DNA of 64,000 nt from Oreochromis niloticus. Taxonomy: Eukaryota; Chordata; Actinopteri; Cichliformes; Cichlidae. Positions 23,941 through 36,100 of this stretch are shown here, piece by piece; within the stretch, counting starts at the first letter, position 1; every line of letters begins with the position of its first letter. A program made the position numbers and the translations under genes. The notes under the pieces are model-generated. The model was not told where the DNA came from. It saw nothing but the letters and a program-made list of their open reading frames with translations, and did no database searches. The stretch covers positions 19,055,208-19,119,207 of the forward strand of contig NC_031967.2 in the NCBI RefSeq assembly GCF_001858045.2. The letters run 5' to 3'.

Positions 23941-24965
23941 AGACTTCATGTCCCCAAAAAACAAGCTTCAAAATACATGAAAAGCTGAAAAGTGTGTTTT
24001 AATGTGTTAACTAATTATTTTGGCTGTCTTTATAGGTTAAAAGCTCCAAAATTCAGAGCACAGAGCTCCAAATTCACACAGCACTACTCCACACATGCCA
24101 TGAACTGTACTTACATTTATATCGGTGTATGTATGTAATTTGAATTTTTATACTGCATATGAAGGAGTATTGCCTTAATGTTATTATGCATGCATATTAA
24201 AAATAATATATTAATAAAAAGTCCTTGAATATTTGAATCTGGGACATAACAGAGCTGCTACCTGGAGCTGCCTGCTGTAGATCCCTTTCTTCCTGTTTTC
24301 TTAACCTTTCTCCTTGCTTGGCAATATGCTGCAACTGGCTGTTAATATGCATTACTGATGTACAATATTTATGGTTAAAAAAAAGTGCATTTGTACTGTC
24401 TCTGCGAATGCTAGTAATATTTCAGTGAGCCGGTGCCAAAATTGTCCAAACTAGATGGGACATCACGCACAAACTGACTCCATCATCTCTCTGCAGCAGC
24501 TCAGACTCACACACACACACACACACACGACATGCTGCCTGTCATGGCTCACGGACTCGTGCAGAAACTTTGACGTATCCTTTCATCTCGCTTGTACTGG
24601 TGAACAATCCACTCAGATAGAAGGCTTTTCCTCACCGAGCGCCCACGGTGGCAGACACCTGGTTCACTTTTTGTACACAGCAGGACTGCACGTGTGTATT
24701 TTTCATCCGACACAGTGAGTGTGAGTTCATAAGAGTCTAAATGATAAAAAGGATTTTTGACTAAACCCATAAGCAATAAAAACAATATTTAAAAATGAAT
24801 GAGTTTTATGGCAATTTAGTACAAGGTAGATTATACAAAGAGTGATGATCATTTACTTCTTTTTGTAGTCAAACAAAGGGCCTAAAGTTCACATGTACAT
24901 TATAGCTAGCTATTTATAACCTGATAATGAGCGATTTCGCTTATGTTTGCATGGCTGTAATAGTA
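23941..24965. other. No gene recognised; AC microsatellite
   Basis: An uninterrupted AC run occupies 24508-24528. No gene or named repeat in the rest. Confidence 0.55.
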
Positions 24966-25709
24966 CAGCGGTCCCTCGTTTATCACGGGAGTTACATTCT
25001 AAAAATAACCTGCGATAGTTGAAATCCACGAAGTAGCCAGCTTTAATTTTTTTTTACAATTATTATAGATGTTTTAAGGCTGTAAAACCTCTCACTACAC
25101 ACTTTAGACACTTTTCTCAGCCAGGGATGAACATTTTCACACTTTTCTCTTTCAAACCTTCGTAGAAAAATAAGTCCAGTATTACAGAATGAAACCAAAG
25201 ATCAAACCCTGTTTTCAGGTCCAGAACATGGGGATAGAGCAGCTGCCAGAGAATTCAACATTAATGAATCAATGGTACGGAAGTGGAGGAAGCAAGAAGA
25301 ATGAGTTGAGTAATGTTTGACTTGTTTCGCTTAATGCGCCTTATGGTCCGAAAAATACGGTAATTTCTACCTTCATTTAGCATGTCCAGAAGTCCAACTT
25401 TTTGTGCGATGGTTAGCATCTTGCTCTGCCTTTTGGGTGCTACAGCAGATGCCTTTGCTGGGGAGAAAACTTACAAACATACAGTAGTCAGAATCACACA
25501 GCTAGCGATCAAAGATTTGACAAGCTGAACGCATTCTGTTACTGTACAGGAGACACGGCACGAAATTGATTGACGATAGTCTGCAGCCAATCAGGACACA
25601 GAAAACAATGCTCTGTAAAAAAAAAAAAAAAAAAAGCGTGCAAAATTGCAAAAAAAAGCGAACCAGCAAGGTCGAGAAAGGTGAACCGCGTTATACCGAG
25701 GGACCACTG
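24966..25709 (+). mobile_element. Tigger/pogo-like element, 744 bp, with a nested fragment
   Basis: The left end cagcggtccctcgtttatca and the right end, reverse complemented cagtggtccctcggtataac, form the typical terminus of a teleost Tigger-like family. A TA lies immediately left of it, and TG, one change from TA, lies to the right. The left subterminal part includes ttctaaaaataacctgcgat. An A run of 19 at 25617-25635 is internal to the element. No long transposase frame belongs to the outer element. Another pogo-type fragment (about 25195-25362) lies inside it. Confidence 0.75.
25195..25362 (+). pseudogene. Nested pogo/Tigger-type transposase fragment and its terminus
   Basis: From 25224 the plus strand reads E-H-G-D-R-A-A-A-R-E-F-N-I-N-E-S, then M-V-R-K-W-R-K-Q-E-E and a stop. 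This matches the CENP-B-type helix-turn-helix at the N-terminus of pogo/Tigger-like transposases. It is followed by cgccttatggtccgaaaaat with acggta, the terminus of a different but common teleost pogo-type element, immediately before TA. The left terminus and the DDE catalytic domain are missing, so only the DNA-binding motif survives. The change in sequence family relative to the outer element suggests an insertion into it. The left boundary is approximate. Confidence 0.6.
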
Positions 25710-27239
25710 TGTTTGATTTCACAACAGTGTCGCACTTTGGTGAGGCAGGCAAAAGCTTTGGTTACCTGGCCGTCACCAATAACAGCAGGTCAGAGACGTG
25801 ACCCTGCTCCTCAGGGCGCTTGAATGGCGTGCGTAGCTGTCTGTGACGATGGGGGAAAGTGAAGGAGTGGATAGGTCTTTTGCAGTGCAGCAGAAATATA
25901 AAAATACATAAATCGGTAACTGATGCCAAAGGCCAAATTTTATATTAAAATTATAAAACACAAATTGAAAAACAATAGTTTTTCAGAGGAGCACTTATTC
26001 AGTGAGAGGTCAAAAGGGTAGACGCTCGAGTCCCACGGGAGGTTTACCTGGAACATGACGTTATGTATACTATTTAGATGTAGAGCAGTGTGACTTCCAC
26101 CGATCACGGTATAATTAGTCACAGGGTTATTTTAAGAATTTTGTATTGGCTCTTTAAAGGGCTTGAGTATTTTTTCAATCAATGTAGATGTCCTTGCATG
26201 CCAGTGTGGATGCAAGATAGATTGTCCCACTGCCAAGTTAACATCCCTTTGAGCTGCTAGCCATTTCTCCTAATACATCGACCTTATGAATAAGTCACAT
26301 CCATAGATTTGAGTATGGAAATAGGTGAACAGAGGGTGACGGTGGCTCACTGCCAAGTGAAATAGGCTATACAGTGCTTAAGCATGATGGATTGGTGGCA
26401 CTAGCCTGGCATAATAGCCCTGTAGTGGACCAGACCCTTGTGTAAAGAACAAGCTTATATATTATGATACTGCAGGCACCCAGCTAATAACCCCCACACC
26501 CCAACCCTTCATGCTACAAAGCTACTGGTTTCTAACTCCACAAACTTGATGGATTAAGACAAACAGGTTATTTATGGACCGAGCAAAGCTTTGGGAGCTT
26601 GTTTGTGCCTTGCCCACACATCTGTTTGCTGAAGGGGAAAGAGACTGGACAGTGAGCGCCTCTGAATCTAACATTACACAGAAAGCGGCTGGCATGAAAC
26701 AAATCCAAATCAAACGGCAAACTGGAGTTATGTAAAGTTGCTATGGAACAAAAGATCGGCTCTTTTTTTAAACTAAAAAGATCTTTTCCTTTAGAGAGAG
26801 TGTGTGGGCTAGATGAGAGCGGTTATAGGTGAGCTTGTTTAGACTTGAAAAGCTGAAGGGGAAAGTTATATTTTACTTTCCCCTTACTTTGCCTTTGCAA
26901 CACATACAGAGCAGAATTAATACTGTGCATGCAGATCTTTGACAGGGAGCTAGCCACTGTTTTTTAGGTCTGTTCAAGTTTCTTCAACGAAGATTATAGA
27001 GGAGTACTGACACTAGATGATATGATTGTTGTTGATCTATCAAAGCTACCTGGAATTGTGTGGTCTTGCTAATTCTCCAGGCTTCTTCAAGGTAATTTGG
27101 ATATTTTTTTTAACACATTGCTCATTTTAGTAACTGTTTTCAGAGAAATGACTTTAGTTTGTTGTTTTGAGCCTTCATCAGAACCAGTTTTACATTTTGC
27201 CACTTTGTTACTACCAATTTGCCCAAAAAATGCTCATAA
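25710..27239. other. No gene recognised; one hairpin
   Basis: Unique-looking sequence. The arm aaggggaaagt at 26856-26866 and its exact inverse at 26875-26885 flank an 8-base AT spacer. Nothing else was identified. Confidence 0.5.
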
Positions 27240-27762
27240 TTTTTTCCATTTATTTGGTAAAACCTATGAAATGCTAACACTAACACAGTTTGAGAGATGA
27301 TTTCCAAAATGCTGTTGGCCATTAGCTGGGCGCATCTTTGCATGGTGTGCAGTGTGTCCTTAAAAAAAATGGAGGAAACTTATATTGTCAGCTTGATAAT
27401 GATACCAACAACGAACCCAATGTCAAAGCAAACCTGGATGGGAAAATACAGAATGCCTTCCCAAGAGCCCGGACCTCAACATTATTGAAGCAGTGTGGGA
27501 TCATCTTGACAGAGAACAGAACAAAGAAGAAATTTGAATGTCCTTGAAGAAGCCCGGAGGACTATTCATGAAGACTACGAAAAGAAACGACAAGAAAGTT
27601 TGACTAAGAGAGTTCAGGCTGTGCTGAAGAATGAAGGCGTTCATACCCAGTACTGACTCTTAAGTGTTCCATGCATGTTTGCACATGTTTTAGTAAATCA
27701 TTGCACATTTATAGCAAAATTTAAAGAAATAATAGGTGGCTTGAGACTTTAGCACAGTGCTG
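27240..27762 (+). mobile_element. Decayed Tc1-like transposon, family A, copy 2
   Basis: It aligns with 7575-8331 from the taacacagtttgag phrase onward, but lacks much of the middle. Near 27399 the sequence encodes D-N-D-T with the second catalytic aspartate. At about 27460-27515 one frame reads S-P-D-L-N-I-I-E-A-V-W-D-H-L, so here the third catalytic acid (codon 27487-27489) is intact, unlike copy 1. The tail corresponding to R-V-Q-A-V-L-K-N follows, with a stop and frameshifts. The 3' terminus is cttgagactttagcacagtg and a TA follows at 27763. The first catalytic aspartate and the DNA-binding region are not recognisable. Confidence 0.7.
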
Positions 27763-28199
27763 TAATTACAGTATCTTAATCACATAAGCCCTCTGGCATA
27801 TTTTGTTGATTAGAAAATATAATGATGCATGAATCAAAGGCCAGGATGAATGATCTGAGCACTGTGGATAAGACCTACTTATCCTCATCACCGGGTCAGA
27901 ATGAGGTGTGAAAAAGCAAAGATTTATATTTATGCTTTATCAAAACTGTAAATCAGCCTTAACGCAATGTGTCATGTTATTGAATTGGTGCTAAAAATGA
28001 GCCATTTTTAACACAAGAAGGTGAAGAACAACAAATGCTGCCTCCCATTTACTGATAGTGTATGCATCTTCTTCTCTGACCTGTATTACTGCAGGATTGC
28101 TTCCTTCACAAACAGCAACCTGTATCTTCTTGCATGCTGGAGCTATGGCTTCATCCTGTTTTGACATGAAATCCCCCCCTTTGCACTTGTGCTGGCCAA
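27763..28199. other. No gene recognised
   Basis: The 114-codon minus frame beginning at 28335 runs through here and into the tandem repeat. It has no recognisable domain. Confidence 0.5.
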
Positions 28200-28745
28200 A
28201 AATGAAAAACCTCAATAAACTCTGGATGGATTGCCATGAAATTTGGTACAGACATTGGCAGCCCCCCAGTGGATAAAGCCTACAGATGTTTGTGATCCTC
28301 TGCTTATTTTTCCAGTATTGCCTTGAGGTTGACATTATAGGTGCTTAATGAAATGGCTCAACAACTATTTGGATAGATTGCCAGGACATTTGGTACGGTG
28401 ATTTATGGTGCCCAGAAGTTGAATCCTAATGGTCGTGGACTTTTCATCTAACAGCAGCAGGCCTAAAATGTCCACGAATACACTCATGTATATACACGTG
28501 TTCTTGATGGATAGCCACAAAACAAGACATAGACATTCACAATCTCCTGAGAATGAAGCTTTAGAGCTTAAACAATATCCTTACATTCTCTTTTAGCACC
28601 ACCATGAGGTTAGCATTAGTGATTTTAGGTGAAATGTCACTGCAACAAATGAATGGACTGCCATACATAAACTTGAATTACTTGGATGATTCTTTTTTTA
28701 TTTCCTCCAGTGCCATCATCGGGTGAACTTTTTACATTTCTCCAC
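28200..28745 (+). repeat. Decayed tandem array, about four units of roughly 135 bp
   Basis: Related phrases recur in order: gattgccatgaaatttggta (near 28230), gattgccaggacatttggta (near 28376), a weaker gatagccacaaaacaagac (near 28510) and gactgccatacataaact (near 28658). Each unit closes with a version of ccatcatcgggtgaac, such as ttgccttgaggttgac, caccaccatgaggttagc and tgccatcatcgggtgaac. I recognise the phrase set from a common teleost repeat. The units are strongly diverged, so the array is old. Confidence 0.6.
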
Positions 28746-31724
28746 ATTTAAGTGCAGAGCCATAATCACATATCCTGGAGGGGGAACACTCAACCACCCC
28801 CTAATATGTAAATGTGCTCAAATGATCTCTTTGTATCATTTCATTAAAATGTCTGTGAGACCTCTCTGAAGTTCTTGTCACCTGACAATCAGCCAGTCAA
28901 TGTTAGCTATCATAGCTCACTTTAAAGAGAGAGAGGAGGAGGTTGATTGAAGGTTACTCCCTAAATCTCTAAGAGGAGAAAGAAAGACAAAGAAAATTAA
29001 ACATATAAAGTTAATTCTCTTTGTTTGCATGTGTGTTTTGTATGTGTGTGGGTTCTTTATATGCAGTATAATAACAAAGGAAAATTTATAAAATTAAAAT
29101 TATCATCAACATTAGTATTTATATTAATTATTTCATTGGTGGAGGGATTACTGCACTCAAACATAGCCACACCTACACCTGGTCTCCCTCAGTACTGGCA
29201 AAGGCCTATGTGCTTAGGTAGTTTAAAATATAACAAATCTAAATATCAGCTTGTCAACATTGTCAGGATGATCATACAGTTTGCTCAAAGCACAGCTGTA
29301 CAATATGGATGCTTAGCTATGCACCAGCTAACCATGCTATGTTGGACCCATCCCAGTCAGTCAGTCAACTGGATCGTAAATGACAGAAAATGAGGGCATA
29401 ATTTGGGACTTTCACCCTTTTTTGCTACTGCTGTTAATAGTGGTTGTCAGAAATATTAATTTTAATAGGGGCATTGTCTACGGCCTGCTACAACAAAATA
29501 TGGTTACATAAAAGAGCCATTCTGACAATAAATGTGGAAAAAATGCAACATACTGTTGAAACTGTTTATTTTCCAAAGGCTACTCAAGATATTCATCATG
29601 TGACTTGTATCTGGACAGCTTAATATGTGAAAAAAAATTTCCACAGTAATTTTATACTTTTTATTTTAATGCCATAGCTGATATTGCAATATGTTTCCTA
29701 ATCTAGCCCACTTGAGGTCAGATTGGACACAATGTGTCCCACAAACTAAAACGATGTGCAGTGTTAAAACTTGTTGTTACTCAAACGACGAAGTTCCTGG
29801 TTTTATTGATTTTCAGAAACCGTGCACTTATTCACACGTTCCACTGCCAACGCTGTGCGCATATCTATTAATTATTTGTAACTCTTTTTACATGTGAACA
29901 CATGGCTACACAAAGACATGTTGTTACCAAGCACAGGTACATCTCTGACTGATTTGTTAAGCAAATGGGAGAATATTAATATGTCAGAGGAAGCCTGATT
30001 AAAATTAAAATTGATGGGCGAGTCCGTATTCCTCTGTGCCGCGGCTGTGTATTCACAGGGTGTAATCTTTGATCATAGATCATGCATTATTGGTGTCATA
30101 TTTAGAGCGCATTAACTTCTAATGCTTCACTTTGAAATTGGGGTTGCCTCACTAAGCATCCTAAACACTTTACGATTATATCCTCATTATTGATTGTTTT
30201 TGACAAATTATCCCAGGTTCAAAATCGCATATAACCGTAACACTGGAGCGTCGAGCTTATGGGGGAAGACTTAACCTGGAATATTTTTGGAGGTGTGTTC
30301 CTTTTCCCCGAGTCTCACATTTGATTAAAAGTGAGACTGCATTACTAATTTGCGGCACACACATTTCAATGGCATTACGTTTGAAGTGAGGAGGAAAATC
30401 TTCAGTTCAGTTTAAATCTCCTCGCTTGGTAAACCTTTTGTTTTCTAATAATTTCCACACCAGAGAAGGTGGGTTGAATACTCTAATCTCATAAGCGGCT
30501 TAATTCAGATACTGTGACTTCATTACATTCTCTGCTGTTTGTAAACTATTCTCCTGAAAACTGCAAGTTGCTAGGGTTGACTGGAAGACAGGGTATATAA
30601 AACTTGAGAGAAAGCCTTTGTTTCTTAGACAATGCAAGGTGTGTGGGAACACCATACTCTAGAGGCCCAAGGTATATTAAAAGTTTGACCAGGGCTGGTA
30701 ATAAAAAACCTTTGGCTCCCAATGTGCAATTAAGCAGTGGCTGAAACTATTGATTTGATCTTTTGCTTTGTCCATCCACCCACCTGTTACATTACTCGCG
30801 TGGGAATCATCACCAACCACAAACACGGATGCCCAGAGAGAGAGGAAGAGAAAAATATGGTTGTGCACTACACACACACACAAAAATCATCCAACATGGC
30901 CTATAATTCAAACTTGTGTACATATGTAACTTTCTATCCTTTATCTTGGGGATAAACTTAATATTAGAGATGCCGCAGAAGAATTATAGCAGAGTAATCC
31001 GACAGCATCACAGCACAGCCTGCCTATGACCACTCAGTTGAGCCAACATCTTTAAAACATCGACAGCAAAAACTGAACATTAGAAATGTGATGTTTTAAT
31101 GGAATGCACGAGTTACTGATATACCGAGTTTATGAAATGCCATGGTATGAAAAGTGATGTTTATCTTGCAAAACACAAGTATCTATGGCAATAACAGAAA
31201 ATGCAGTAGAGAATCTCATCTTTCTTCTGCCGCTGTCTATCACATTTATTAGCTGGGTTTCAAATTTAAATAGCAATTAAATTTTATTCTCTTGAACCAA
31301 AAATGTTTCCAGTATCTATAATTTTGACCTGTTTAATCTGTTCTGTACTCATGACCTACTTATAAACATAGGAGCTGCTTGTAACAAGCTAAGGTAGGAC
31401 ATTAGGGGCTCGGAGCCAGTTGGGGGCATTACCTCCCTAAGCTTGCTCCACCTGACTCCACTCACTCCTGCTGCAAGTGGCATGGATGATTCTGGTTAAG
31501 GAAACCAAATAAAAAACAATAAAAACCAATCTTTTACTTGTTGTTTTGTAGGACTGTTGTGTGATTGTTGGACTTGAGATAGTTTATAACACAACGGTGA
31601 CAAACACTGTTTGAAGGGTCTCCCTGAAAGACTCACAAATCTACATCTGACATCAGCAGTTGTTATGCTTTTCAAAACAATGGATCCTTTCTTAGGTCAG
31701 TTTTTTTCCCATAGACCCATTTAC
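28746..31724. other. No gene recognised
   Basis: Mostly unique-looking. The 122-codon plus frame at 29025-29393 has no domain. A tatataaaa string at 30593-30601 has no supporting gene. The stretch 30000-30250 has a denser mix of bases and could be a conserved element, which cannot be tested from one sequence. Confidence 0.45.
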
Positions 31725-31885
31725 CTAATTACATGACCACACACCTTTGGCGACAGAGCTGCTATGTAAGGTACTGGCCTGCTAACATCAGGAACTCACA
31801 GTTCAGTGTTGTGCCCAAAGAGGATCAAAGCATCAACCCTGGGATTAGTGGGCAACCCACTCTAGCATTGCCCAGAGTAGCTGAC
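31725..31885 (+). repeat. 3' half of the dispersed repeat seen at the window start
   Basis: The phrases gagctgctatgtaaggtact, ggcctgctaacatcaggaac, cagttcagtgttgtgcccaa and ggattagtgggcaacccact appear in the order known for the 3' half of this teleost repeat family. The 5' half is at 1-60 of the window. This copy lacks the 5' half. Confidence 0.55.
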
Positions 31886-32114
31886 AAAGCCCTGCCTTTA
31901 ATTACTCATGTGTGCATTTACTATGGGATTTCATGACAGCGTCTGCGTGTGATTTATTACCATTGATTCTGTAGGTACAGAAATATATACTGATCATGAC
32001 AGTAAAGCTTTTAGCCACCAATACCACAAATATTACAATTAGAGATGTTCACAAATAAAAGAATTGTTAATGCAACGCTGTTTTGTAATAACAAGAGCAA
32101 TAATTAAAATCTTC

Positions 32115-33190
32115 CACTGGTGCTGCCACACCCCTCCGTGAATTGATACCCTGCGATGGTGGAGGGGTTTGTGCATCCCAGGGGCTATAGGGTCTCCATA
32201 GCAAATTGACCCTGGGTGAGAGACCAGACAAAGAAAGATTCAAAAACCACTATGAGTGTGAAATTCAGGAAATAGGGTTCCTGGAGCCAGGCCCGTGGAG
32301 GGAGGGTGTCCGAGGGCGAGTGCCTGGTGGCGGGGCCTTAGTCCATCGGGCCAGGCCAGTCGCAGCCCAAAGAGAGGACATGGGCCCACCTTCCTAGGGT
32401 GCAGTGTGTGCTGGGCAGTGGCCAGAGGCAGAGACAATCCTGAGTCTACTGAGACTAGTGAGTATACTGAGACATTGAACGTTACCTCTCTGGTGGGGAA
32501 GGAGCCTGAGCTACTGCGTGAGGCTAGATATAGTTGGGCTCACTTCAGCACACGGCTTGGGCTCTGGAACCAGTTTTCTGGAGAGGGGTTGGACTGTGTC
32601 TCAGTCTGGAATTGCCCTTGGTGAGAGGCAGCAGGCTGGGGTGGGTATCTTAGTATCCGCTTGGCTTTCTGCCTGTACATTGGAGTTCTTCCCTGTCGAC
32701 GTAAGGGTTTGTTCCCTGCGCCTTCAGGTCGGGGAACTGGTCCTGACTGTCATCTGCACTTATGCACCAAACAAGAGTACCCAGGCTTCTTGGAGTCACC
32801 TAAGGGTGTCCATATGTGCACGTGGCACCAGGGCAACCTAGGCCGCAGGTTGATGATCGATTTTGAAATTGTATCATTAGATCTGTGGCTGTATGTTCTG
32901 GATACCCGGGTGCAGAGAGGTGCTGACCTGTCAACTGATCACCACCTGGTGGTGAGTTGGAATAGGTGGTGAGGGAGGATGCTGGACAGACATGGCACAC
33001 CTAAACATATAGTGGGAATGCCTGCAGAGGCCCTGGTCTGCAAGATCTTCAACTCCCACCTCCAGCAGAACCACCTGAGCTACTCCTCCACATCGAAAGG
33101 AGCCAGTTGAGGTGTTTTGGGCATCTGACAAGGATGCCTCCTGGGTGAGGTGGTCCAGGCATGCCCCACCAGGAGGACATGCTCCTTACC
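32115..33190 (+). mobile_element. Internally deleted RTE/Rex3-like LINE
   Basis: A GC-rich island in AT-rich surroundings. It opens with a 5' leader I recognise from a teleost LINE, including gaccctgggtgagagaccag. The endonuclease region follows, then from about 33060 the text jumps to the typical 3' end (gaaaggagccagttgaggtg, ggcatctgacaaggatgcct). Most of the reverse transcriptase region is therefore missing. Smaller deletions lie within the endonuclease. Several plus frames (32206-32972) are overlapping pieces of one broken gene. The clade name is from memory; an RTE-like APE-type LINE is the secure part. Confidence 0.75.
32460..32972 (+). pseudogene. Broken LINE apurinic-type endonuclease
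   Basis: Pieces in two frames give the endonuclease in order: N-V-T-S-L-V-G-K-E-P-E-L, then L-D-I-V-G-L-T-S, then G-L-G-S-G-T-S, then T-V-I-C-T-Y-A-P-N. After a frame change come G-V-H-M-C-T-W-H-Q and S-T-D-H-H-L-V-V-S-W, the S/T-D-H motif of the exonuclease-endonuclease-phosphatase fold. The block with the G-D-F-N-type catalytic residues, expected between the F-L-E-S and G-V-H-M pieces, is deleted. That loss together with the frameshifts makes the enzyme non-functional. In a living element this enzyme nicks target DNA to prime reverse transcription. Confidence 0.7.
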
Positions 33191-36100
33191 CTCATGACAT
33201 ACAACTTTACTTCTAATCTACTATTGTAACGGTTTGGTCAGAAAGTGCATGACATTTCATCTCAGCAGATTTCACCATCATATATGACAGAACCACGATC
33301 TAAGTCTGAGAACATAAAAAACGATATTTTGTACTACACATGTTTGTTTTCTTTGATGTTTAAATTGAGAATATTGTTTGGCAGTATTGAATAAGAGTTT
33401 GAAATCCTAGTGTTTACAAGGAGTACAAGAATCTTAACTTTCACCTGCTGAGATGAGAATGTTTTGTTTCTCAAAGCCCACCAGCACAGCACCCAAGGCT
33501 TTTTATCTGCCAAGAATTATATCAGCTAAAGAGACTGCTGTATAACAAATTGCGTACTCCAGTATAAAATATGAAAGTGGCACAAGTGTCTGCAAAAGCA
33601 ACCAAACAATCATAAGGCAGTCTCCGAGCAGCTGTGCCTGATGAGGACAGATGCCTGCGTCAGGTTGTAAACGGCTTCTTTAGTGTTTACAGCATGAGCC
33701 TGCTGCCTCCTCGCCTGCCCCTGTCATGCATTTCGATTAACTCTGAATGTGAATTGAGTCCTGCCAGGATTACTGCAACAACCCTAGCAAAGACCCCATG
33801 AAAAGAATAAACTGACAGTACTCCACCAATCACTCCACTTTAATTTGTCTCAATGGCAGAGGTCATCACTTAGACAAAAATACAGTAGCTCATGCTACTG
33901 TGGCTTGTCTCTGGCTGGGCCTCCCACACAGTTTGGCCCCACTGAGCTAGCAAAGCTACTAAAACATGATATAAGGAAATTCCAAGATGCATAATTGAAC
34001 AGTTTGCACCCAGCTTGATAGCTCGAAATCTGCTTCATTAATCAACTCCCACAGAGTTATGAAGCCATGAGGAGGAAAGCTTTATGCTGGCACAGAATAA
34101 ATATAATGGGATGGCACTGGATTGCTTTATGTCCACAGACTGCACCCAAACCAGAGTGGCAGAAGCCCCATTATGAAGAAGGTCAAAAGTGCTATCTGTG
34201 TTAAACACAGCCTCTGTACGTATACCTATGCATTATGCACAAGATGTCCTGTTTTGCATCTCTTACATCGTGTCTAAGAATGTGGTGTTTTCATTTTTAG
34301 CATCAACCTGAACTGTTCCAAAATATTCCCCACACTTTGTAATTGCTCTGCCGTTTGGCATTCGAATACACGTTTCAATATGGAGTGATTCCTGTGGTTG
34401 TCCTGTAATTAAATATGTTTCCAGCTCCCTTGGATCAAAAATTAAATACTAAATCACTCATGTTTAAGTGTGTAGAAAAAAAAAAAAGAGGGGAAAAAAA
34501 TCTGTGCTCTGTCCAACGAAGCCAATTAAGCTAGGTCATCTGTTACACTGCTGCTGTTCTGCCAGGAAAGGAGTTTTACAGGAAAGAAAGTATTGCATGC
34601 ACTCATGCTCTGTGAGGATTTTTGATACCACTACTACAACCTGTTTTGCTTCTTGGCACTTGTTTACTGATGTGAAGTCAGGGAAGGATGTGACCTGGCT
34701 GCTGAAGCAAGAGCATATATTTCATCTAGCCACTTGCAGTCAGTGACTATCTGAACGAGGCATTATGAAAAGTGAAGGTGTTCTTGTTGCCAAATGTTAA
34801 TAGAGGTCAGGAAGGAAACAAACAAGCATAAACAGATTTAAATTTGAGGAGTGACAGTATGAAGGAAAAATAAAACAACTGGGATTCCTAGCCAAAGCTG
34901 AATTGCATCAGCAATTCTCTATAAGAGGGTTGGGCGAACAAACATGAGCTAAAGTGCTTTATCTCCATTCTTTAAAGTTTCTGATACTAAGATATTACGA
35001 GAACTTTTGCTTTAAATTTTTGGCTTGCATTTTTTATTTGGAGGAAATTGGAATCGACATATATGTGTACATGTCTTTATTTGCAGTCAGCTTCATAGGG
35101 TGCTGACAGAAAACAGTTTTTGCAGGACCCATGAGGTTTTAAGGAGCACACTATCTCAAAGCTTAGTTTAGGAGTTTTAGGCTGGTTTATCATAAAAACT
35201 GAAGTCTTTGGTGGTGAATGCTGAGCTAGAGATGGGTTGGAGAGCCTGTGAGCTGGTAAGGCTGTTTGAGCAGGTGGATAACAGCAGGGAGAGAGCAACA
35301 CAGAAGCTGAGCAGGTGGGGTGAAAACCTCCGAATGGCAGTGGAGAGCGAGCTGGCAGGCGGAGGTTTGGTAAAGATGGTGAATGGTGAGGGGAGTGGTG
35401 AGGATTTGGGGTGAAAGCATAGCTGGAGATGGGTTTGGCACAGAGAGTTATGCTTTAAGAACAGTGAAAACACAAAGCGTGAAATAAACCAGAATATTAG
35501 CCTTGGTGTGTAGCTAACCCCGAGGGTGACAGATAGCTCTGATGAAGAGTTGAGGACTAGAAGGTGCGGTTGATATGATGAGGGCATGACTAGCAGGTGT
35601 GCAAGCTGCAGGTTGTGGAAGTGGCCATTCCCAATCAGCTAGACCTATTTTCTTAGCAAAATGTGAAACAAAACACTTCAGTTCAGGAAAAGTTCATGAT
35701 TAACAGGGTAAGTTTGTAAGTTTGTATCGGACATTTGTGGTAAAGAGCGAGTTGACCTGGAAGGCGAAACTTTCACTTACTAGGCAATCAAACCCTAACT
35801 CCAAATTTGATGACTAGTCCTTATGCTTTTCAATGATCACATGACGGTTATAGCCGCTATACCTATGTCCAACACTAAAACTGAGGGGTTTTTTTATTTG
35901 GATCAAACGTAGTAGGCACATGCATCCTGCTACCTGCTTCCTGGATAGACATGTACACTGTGGATCAGTAAGCAACTTTCATGCTGACAGAGCCGCCTAT
36001 TTGACAGCAGTATCAAGTTACATATTAACGAAAAGTGTGGTTGGAGACAGCTAAAATGATTTCAACCACATACAATGAACTTGCGGTCTCGTTGCCTTTG

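Noticed and set aside
25617..25635. A run of 19 considered as the tail of a retroposed sequence
   Set aside because: It lies inside the Tigger/pogo-like element, upstream of that element's own terminus, and has no retroposon before it or target duplication around it.
30593..30601. tatataaaa string resembling a TATA box
   Set aside because: No exon, CpG-rich promoter or transcript evidence near it. Such strings are frequent in AT-rich DNA.
35177..35587. Overlapping frames of 68-136 codons on both strands
   Set aside because: The segment is G-rich on one strand with GAG/GTG-like phrases, which gives stop-poor frames on both strands. No domain is seen.
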